Positions 57,401 through 64,000 of a stretch of DNA of 64,000 nucleotides are shown in pieces (the stretch's first letter is position 1; every line of letters begins with the position of its first letter). Source of the stretch: Chlamydoabsidia padenii (taxonomy: Eukaryota > Mucoromycota > Mucoromycetes > Mucorales > Cunninghamellaceae); assembly GCA_025330725.1 (NCBI GenBank), contig JAIWND010000011.1, positions 620,001 through 684,000 on the forward strand, read 5' to 3'. The position numbers and the translations under genes are program-made. The notes beneath the pieces are model-generated. The model was not told where the DNA came from, did no database searches, and saw nothing but the letters and a program-made list of their open reading frames with translations.

Positions 57401-60353
57401 CACGCCATGCAATCTGAACATCTTTGCGTTTCATATGGCCACAGCATGCGAGGAATTTACTAGGAATCCACCAGGTTACCGCCCAAACAAAGAAAAGCCA
57501 TTGTTTTCGTTGTGTCGATACTTGTTTCTTGTCGCCCTCATCATCGTCTATCATCTCTTGTTGTTGTTGTTGTTGTTGTTGTTGACCCATAGTTAATCCT
57601 TTTGTGTCAGTGTCGTTGGTATAACCAAAAGATCCAGATTCATAATAAGAGCCATCTTGATATCGATCGCCAAGTCCAGTACCACCATGACTAGCTGTAT
57701 CATCAGGGGTATATACTTCGTCTTCAGAATAAAACGATTGATGATCATCATAATGAGAGTGTGCTGGGTTAGGTTGAGGTAATCCTGCTGCTGCTGCTAT
57801 TGCTGCTGCTGAGTGTGGTTGAGAGTTGCTGGGTAACGAGGATGTGTCGATATTACTTTCGATAATAGCACTATTCCGAGCACTATTCGATTTGTTGTTG
57901 ATATCCCGGTTTTGACGTTGCTGATCCTTTTCAAACTGTCGTAGTTGGTTTTCTAATGTTGTCCATGCTGCTTCACCCAGAAATATCTAAACCCACTCAT
58001 ATTTGGTAAAGAGAGCAAAAACAAACAAGCATGTGATTAGTAATACATACATGATGATATAATATATTTTGCTTACCATGCTATTTCCCACTGCAGCATC
58101 ATTTTGGTTCCACCCTAACGATTGAAGAGCAAGATCACAACAAGATCGAGGTAAACGAGAGAGGTCAATGGATCGAGAGTGCAGTACCGTTGAATACCGA
58201 TCGATAAATTCGTCATGAGACAAGATATGAGAATAATGGTGTTTCATCCGTTCAGCAATATCAGACAAGGCGAGTAAATCCACTTGTTGTTGTACCCGAC
58301 GACTATCGAATTGAGTTGGATTATGTTGATCATTAGGTTGAATACACTGGATAGACCATAGAGTAGCTTCTTGGGTCGAGCTAAAGAGATCATCCAGGGC
58401 TGACTGGGTTTGACCAAGGACAGTATTTGTTGTTGATTGATCCCCTCCGACCTTATTGTTGTTTTGTTGTTGTTGTTGTTGTCGTTTACTTTTTCGTACC
58501 GAAGGTTGTCGAGTCGGCTTTGACGATTGTTGAGCAGCGACAATGGCTTGTGCATTTTGAGGATGACAAGACGTGGCCAAGTTGCCTTCAGAAAACAATT
58601 CCACCAAAAAGTTATTCCAGGAAGCAGGAACATCACCATTACCACGCACAAGAGATACAAAGTCCACGGAAAGTTGATTCCCATTCCCTTGTAAAAATCC
58701 GTCAGGACTATAAGTGATCTCGCCCGCATAGTGTTTCACCGCAAATTGACGAGCCCCGGTACTCGATGTGGTAAGAGTAAACGCTTGATGTTGTCCGTTG
58801 TATTTGATGGTAGAGTCTAAAAAGTTGGTATCGGTAAAAGAGCGTTTTCCGGATGCAGCGCTGTCGGTCATGTTGTTGAGAAGAGTGCAGATACTTTTGG
58901 AAGGTCGAGTCAATAGTTCCAGACACGCAGAAGATGAATCGAGAGTTGTACAAGTCGTCTTGTTGTTGTTGCCTGGTATCAAGATACCCTCTTCTGCACA
59001 TAAACTATCGTATTCTTGACTAAAGATACGAGACATGACAAAATGATGAATCCGTTCATTGGCAAGCTGGAGACAAAAAGTGTTGAATCCATGTGGTGAT
59101 GATGATGATCCCGTTGCCGCACCAGGAAAATCCAAAAGACCAATAAAACTTGAGAATTGATCTTGACAAGTCTTGTTGTTCATCCGATCTACCAACCAAG
59201 AGAATAGCAGAGAATAGAGCACCTTGACCAGTTCATCCCGTTGTACGCTGGCTTGTTCAGCATTCAGAATCAATGTTGTCATATCTTTTCGAATGAGTGT
59301 CGTCTTGAAGGTCAACACATTCTCCAACCCCCGAGGATCCAAGCCCAGCATATCAGCCACCACATCCAAAGTGTCCGTGTTTTTCACATACGCTGCTTCT
59401 TGACCACTAGATGCCGAAGGATCCATAAAGACAAGGTTACCAAGATGAAGTATAGCAGCCACTAATTGGATTATCCGGTGAATCACATCCTTCCTAAATC
59501 CAATCACCTTTAGACTAGATTTGAGTTGTTGGAGTCCATCCGTTGTTAATGTTCGATGGGTTCCCCCTTTGAGGTAACGATAGTGTGTCGGATCAGTAGA
59601 GGTGAGGTGTAGTGCTTGTCGTTCATTAGCATCAGCACCGGCAAGTAGTTGATAAAAGATTTGGAAATTGTTGGATTGTAAGGCGACAACTCGAGTGGTG
59701 TCAAAGCAATAATGTAAAGTCTTGGCCCCCATCATACGACCCCGTTCACTGAATTGAATTTCACCATAATAACCAAACAATGACGCTGTTGGATTACAAG
59801 AGGACCCGGCTTGACCAAATGCATTAAGAATGAGTTGAGATTGGAGTATTTGTGTTTGTACTTTGGTTTCTTTCTTAAGGCTACCAAGTCGTACGAGATG
59901 TCGAAGGATGAGTTGTCGAGATATTGTTTTACCACTTCCTGATTCACCACTATATAAAATAAAAAGAGAGAGAGAGAGAGAGAGAGCGGAATATTAAAAA
60001 AAAAAAAAAAAAAAAAGGATGATAAAGATGGGGAATAATCCAATTTACCTTAAAACTACCAGTTGATCGTCACCAGTACGTCGCATATTATAATAAGTAT
60101 GATTGACAAGATCATAGAGATGAGGTTGATCCAAAGTGTTTGTCGAGTTGATATCCTTGTAGATGGCCACATAATCCAAACTAGACTGATCATCGTGAGA
60201 GGTGACTGATTTGTATGGGTTAATAACAACAAGGTGATTCGAGCCTAATCTGGTGTATAGTTGGTGTGAGGCATGGCGTGTTTGTAAGCATGACTTTATA
60301 TTATCAGGTACTTCAACAAGATTAGGCCGGTTAATGTCTTTTTGTTTCCCCAT
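54404..60353 (-). CDS. Class V chitin synthase with N-terminal myosin motor-like domain, 1893 aa
   Basis: Synthesises chitin from UDP-GlcNAc at growing tips; the motor-like domain helps deliver the enzyme along actin. Exons on the minus strand: 60049-60353, 58077-59949, 55530-57986 and 54404-55450; 5682 nt. Residues ~1-740 are myosin-like, with a complete P-loop SGESGSGKT split by intron 1 and FGYYGEIQF and LDFPGA blocks. A Gln/Asn/Ser-rich linker follows. Then come two membrane segments (~887-950), a cytochrome b5-like segment (FSISELQS to [12 protein letters not shown]) and a membrane segment near 1200. The glycosyltransferase core has VDADTEV (~1400), LGEDRYLT (~1513) and QRRRW (~1555), followed by more membrane segments. 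A DEK_C-like domain ends the protein. All catalytic motifs are present. Confidence 0.95.
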
Positions 60354-60684
60354 GATTCATCAAGAAGAAGGAAAAAGAAGAAGAGAAAGAATAAAGGGGG
60401 GGGAAAGTCCGCTTTTTATTTTTTTTATTGACAAAAACAAAATAAGGTTTTTTGTCCCACCTTGACTTTTTCAATTTGTTACTCGCTGAAAGGGGTTATA
60501 AATAACCTCTTTGATCTTGTTTTGGTGATTCCCACTTTTATCTAGATAGTATCATCATTGTGTAGTAAGAGGGAGGGCGGGGGGGGAAGAGTCTTATGTA
60601 CAAGTACAATCATTATGCATGCTGTAGCTCATTATTATACTTTATGCTATCATCTTTTTTTTTTATCAATACATACGATGAATA
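60354..60684. other. Intergenic region between chitin synthase and His-rich gene
   Basis: Promoter of the chitin synthase. It holds a near-perfect dyad AGGGGTTATAAATAACCTCT at about 60490-60509. No exact CGGGATTTRAA element seen. Confidence 0.5.
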
Positions 60685-61950
60685 TCATTGGTAGTGAGTA
60701 GAAGATGGTGGTAAAGGTACTTCAGTGGTACAAGCGGATACCATATAAGGAAGATGTGGATGACAGTCGGATGATTGGTCCAGATTATCTCTCCCTTCTT
60801 CTTGGTGGTGGTAGTAGTGATGATGATGATGGTGATGATGGAAATGAGGATGATGATTATCTAGGCGATTACATGGGTATTGATGTTCAGTAGGGTGATG
60901 ATCTTTGGTGGGATTATCTTGATGAGCGAAATTAGTTTGATTTAAGTCAAGGTGACACGGAGACTTGCTACTTTGATGATGATGATGGTACATATTAGGT
61001 TGATTATTATTATTACTACTATTACTATTATTATTATTGAAATAAAAAGATGGTTGACATTGATCAGGTGTTGTAATGTAATGATGATGATGATGATGTT
61101 GATGGTAGTCGTGAGCTGTTTCATGCTTCTCCTGCAAAATGGCCCAATCATGTCGGAGTATTGATAAATCAGGTACGGAATGGTAACATTTCTTCCGAGA
61201 AGCAATCAGCCGTAATTCTTTTTTTAATAGTTGGTCAAAATGAATTGGTATGAGCGATGGTACATGTTTGGTTTTATTCTTGTCATTGATCTCTTGTTTA
61301 GGATAATCTTTACTTGATCCACTTTCATTGTTTGCCGGAGTCTATCCGAGGAAGAAGAAGAAAAAAAATAAATTTTCAAATCCCGATATTCCTTTTTTGG
61401 ACGCTGTTACCTGAAGCCTGTTTGCAGAGGATAGAAAAGAAGATGGAATCGAAACAGAGGATGATGATGAGAGAGATAATGAGGACAGTTGATTCACCAT
61501 AGTCTTTTCTTTTTCTTCTTCTATTTTCAAAAGCCGCCGGTGAACAAGTGCGTTGTGATTCGTTTCACTTGATGAGCTTGTGATCGGTGATGAGGGTAAA
61601 AAAGGAGTAATGGTAACAGGAGTATCTTTGACTGGGGGTGATGACAGACCCACGTCGCCATTCGCGGGTGATACAGAGGCAGGAGACTCTTTCCCTAATA
61701 TCCAATCCTATATGTTTAGTGAAATAAATAGATTCAGGAATGTCTACTTACTCGGAACAGAGTGTCCTTCTTCTTTTGTGGGTACTTTTTGATAATTGGA
61801 TGAATGAAGTTCTCTCATGATATCCTCAAGGAGACTCGCACGGAAGTCGCAACCGATCGTATTATCTAATTCATGTGTCGGCTGAGGAGATTCGGGCGGC
61901 GTTTGAATGGTTTTATGTCGAGATTTCAAGCTGAACTTTAGAAATCGCAT
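60685..61950 (-). CDS. Histidine-rich low-complexity protein, 379 aa
   Basis: Exons on the minus strand: 61752-61950, 61411-61694 and 60685-61341; 1140 nt. Intron 1 uses the acceptor TATTAG before GGAAAGAG; the nearer upstream TATAG would break the frame. No known domain is recognised. The N-terminus is short and basic (MRFLKFSLKSRHKT), and a Ser-rich stretch lies near residue 140. A segment KELRLIASRKKCYHSVPDLS followed by LSILRHDWAILQEKHE looks helical and is the best candidate for an ordered core. The C-terminal ~150 residues contain runs of 6, 4 and 8 or more consecutive His, interleaved with Asn, Gln and Asp, which may bind metal. Function unknown. Confidence 0.65.
61375..61385 (-). promoter_or_regulatory. 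CGGGATTTRAA element inside an intron
   Basis: Exact TTCAAATCCCG on +, within intron 2 (61342-61410) of the His-rich gene. It is the only exact copy inside a gene model and could mark an internal promoter. Confidence 0.35.
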
Positions 61951-62525
61951 ATCTGCAAGATTGGAATGAATAAAAGTAAGAGAAAAAAAAAGAGAGAAAG
62001 ATAAAAGAAACAGATATTTATATATATAGAGTACATTACCCCCTTATTTTGTAACTCCCATTTAAAAAAACTTCTTTTTGAAAAAAAAAAAAAAGTGCAT
62101 GAAAAAGGGATTTGTTGTTTGCTTGTGCATGGACCACAATAATTTAAATCCCGACAATGACAGCTTTACGCTCAAATGTCTTGATGATTTGATTTGGATA
62201 AGAGCAATGTACATCATTACCCTCATTAGTATATATTGCTCACGATGATCATTAATCCGGGGGAATAACACGTAGTTCGTTATTGTTTTGTGCCAATAAT
62301 AAAGTTACTTCATTCCAAATGATCATCAATACATAAAACCTATTGTCAGATTAAAGGTCCAGTATCGGGACCCCTTAAAACAATGACGAATAATAAAAAA
62401 AAGGGGAAGGAGGATTTGCAAAGTGTTATGATGTTGTAAAATGGGTGGACTTTATTTAAAAACAAGGATCATGTACTATAACTAAGATATATAAAAGGGA
62501 GGGAGGGAGGGGGGCTATAACTAGA
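61951..62525. other. Intergenic region upstream of the His-rich gene
   Basis: Holds an exact TTTAAATCCCG at 62143-62153, ~193 bp upstream of the His-rich start codon and in its direction, plus a (TA)n tract and the 3' flank of eIF5. No gene seen. Confidence 0.5.
62143..62153 (-). promoter_or_regulatory. CGGGATTTRAA element (minus strand)
   Basis: Exact TTTAAATCCCG on +, followed by AC, so CGGGATTTAAA toward the His-rich gene, 193 bp from its ATG. Confidence 0.5.
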
Positions 62526-63919
62526 CTAATCTGAATCTTCTTCTTCAGAGGCATTGACAATCCATTCCAAGAAGGGCTTTGCGGCTTTCTTGACTTCCTT
62601 GGAGATTTCCTTGTCCACATAACGCTTGGTTGGCTTTTCACCCCATTTGATAAAGACATCATCTTCAATGATATCCGCATCGTAAAGCTTCATGAGAATA
62701 GCAGGTACCTTCTTGAGCAAAGCATCCTTATATTCCATACCCACGAGTCGTTCCATCCCACCAAGAGCAGCCTTTTGATGTTTTTCTTCCGTGACAAATT
62801 TGCGCAAGAGTTTTGTACGTTTGGGAATCTGGGTGGCGATCGATTCATCAAAGATACATTGGACTAAAACTTGGCATGCCTTGTATTTACCGTACACACC
62901 GAGTTCTTCCGCCTTGGCAATGATTGCATCGTCTGTCGTGGTCGTATTGTCCTGTTCATCCAACCAAGCACCAAAGAGATCATACTTGTTTTCCCCATCC
63001 TCGTCATCGTCAGCAAAGGCAGCCACACCCTTGACCGCCAATTCCTTCATACGCTGTGCCACCGCTGCTTCGCTAGTATCTTCCGACCAGTCTTCTTGTG
63101 CCAATTTGCTTTCCATACTGAGTCCTGCTGCTTCCTTGTTGATACGTTGAGAGATGATGTCATCGTCCGAGGCATCACCATCTTCCATTAGAGTACCACC
63201 AGGACCATGTCCGTCACCGTTGGCTTGTGCTGTTGCTGCTTTGCGTTGTTTGCGTTGATTCTTGGACGCTTGGGCAGGAGGGTTTTTGACAATGTAAGTT
63301 GAGAGTTTGTGTCGCATGTCCGCAATATTTTGAGCACCACACGCTTTGCAATCCATCAGAATGTCGTCATTTTTGATGATCTATATTGGATACATAAAAA
63401 AAAAAAAGGTTAGCATGTCGAATCATCCATCCACTTTCGTTACTTACAATGTCAGTTTCAGGATTACGGCAAGAGGCACAGAGAACAAACTTGGAAATAA
63501 AACCATCCAAGATCGTTTGTAATCTTTCGGCATCATGTTCACCATTGACAATGTAACGTTCGTTCTTGTCGTCACATTTGACTTGAGCACCCAATTCGCA
63601 ACCAAAGTATTTCGTAGGATCTAGATACATAAATAGGTGATTATTAATACCTTGTTTATACACCAAAGTGAGAATCCATATATGACTTACAAGAAGGAGG
63701 GCGAGAGAGAGCTCGAGCAATTTCAGTCATGTTGGGCACCACTGTCTTGATACCGTTACCTTTTCCTTCGACCTTCAATTAATAAAAGAGAAAGAGATTA
63801 AGGTTAGTGCATCTAGTTCAATAGTATAGTTATAACCGGTTTACCTTGGACAAGAGACGAGGCATCTTGTAACGATAGAATGAGTCCTTGACATCGCGAC
63901 GCACGTTAATAGTAGCCAT
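62526..63919 (-). CDS. TIF5: Translation initiation factor eIF5, 394 aa
   Basis: The GTPase-activating partner of eIF2 in the 43S/48S pre-initiation complex. Exons on the minus strand: 63845-63919, 63691-63772, 63448-63620 and 62526-63380; 1185 nt. The N-terminal domain starts [20 protein letters not shown] (the Arg15-type GAP residue is in this block), then [32 protein letters not shown] and a Cys4 zinc finger (CASC and CKAC). A charged linker follows (~160-250). The C-terminal W2/HEAT domain ends in [20 protein letters not shown] and the acidic ASEEEDSD. Length and order match fungal eIF5. Confidence 0.95.
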
Positions 63920-64000
63920 TGTTTTTTGATTGTGTAACTTTTTGTGGGGATAAGAAGATAATAAAAGGTGGAGTTGAGTAGAATAATATAAAGATGTATA
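63920..64000. other. eIF5 promoter-proximal sequence at the window edge
   Basis: 81 bp, AT-rich. Nothing recognisable apart from probable 5' UTR. Confidence 0.4.

Overview
This is a eukaryotic, clearly fungal window. Short introns (about 45-110 nt, GTAAGT donors, TAG/CAG acceptors), moderately AT-rich DNA and many poly(T)/poly(A) tracts point to an early-diverging fungus. The gene content (a myosin-fused class V chitin synthase, two G-alpha genes, a membrane-anchored GH18 chitinase, a His-rich zygomycete-style protein) best fits Mucoromycota, probably Mucorales. That placement is inference. No virus, plasmid, rRNA, tRNA or CRISPR array was seen.

Layout. 1-15 kb: aldehyde dehydrogenase (-), SET1-like H3K4 methyltransferase (+), CNH-like protein (-), TVP15 (+), PAM17 (-), an O-fucosyltransferase-like protein (+), a TBC RabGAP (+), a hotdog thioesterase (+). 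15-32 kb is housekeeping-dense: DDX42-type helicase (+), HIS3 (-), HTD2-type dehydratase (-), a 90-residue mitochondrial-looking protein (+), SEC1 (+, 14 exons), eL43 (-), a Kelch-BTB protein (+), uL29 (+), ATP synthase subunit h (+), GH18 chitinase (+). 32-50 kb: two G-alpha genes around a RhoGAP gene, then a SASA-type acetylesterase (-), a Ser/Ala-rich Cys8 wall protein (-) and a GATA-like factor (+). This stretch also holds the gene-poor, repeat-bearing intervals (33.9-35.5, 37.0-40.8, 44.1-45.5, 46.2-48.4 kb). 50-64 kb: a bZIP factor (-), a second Cys8 protein (+), the 6-kb myosin-chitin synthase gene (-), a His-rich protein (-) and eIF5 (-).

For every multi-exon gene modelled, the exon lengths add up to an open frame, and conserved residues cross the junctions. 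This includes a 7-nt microexon in SEC1 and a 6-nt microexon in the second G-alpha gene.

The most striking unexplained signal is a noncoding 11-mer, CGGGATTTRAA. It occurs 14 times exactly, in both orientations, plus about ten one-mismatch copies. Most promoter copies lie 80-130 bp upstream of a start codon, across unrelated genes. It behaves like a general promoter element of this lineage. Other candidates are a dispersed ~110-140-bp repeat family, several tandem repeats, and a decayed Trp/Cys-rich gene near 44.4-44.7 kb. No self-contained novel gene system was found.
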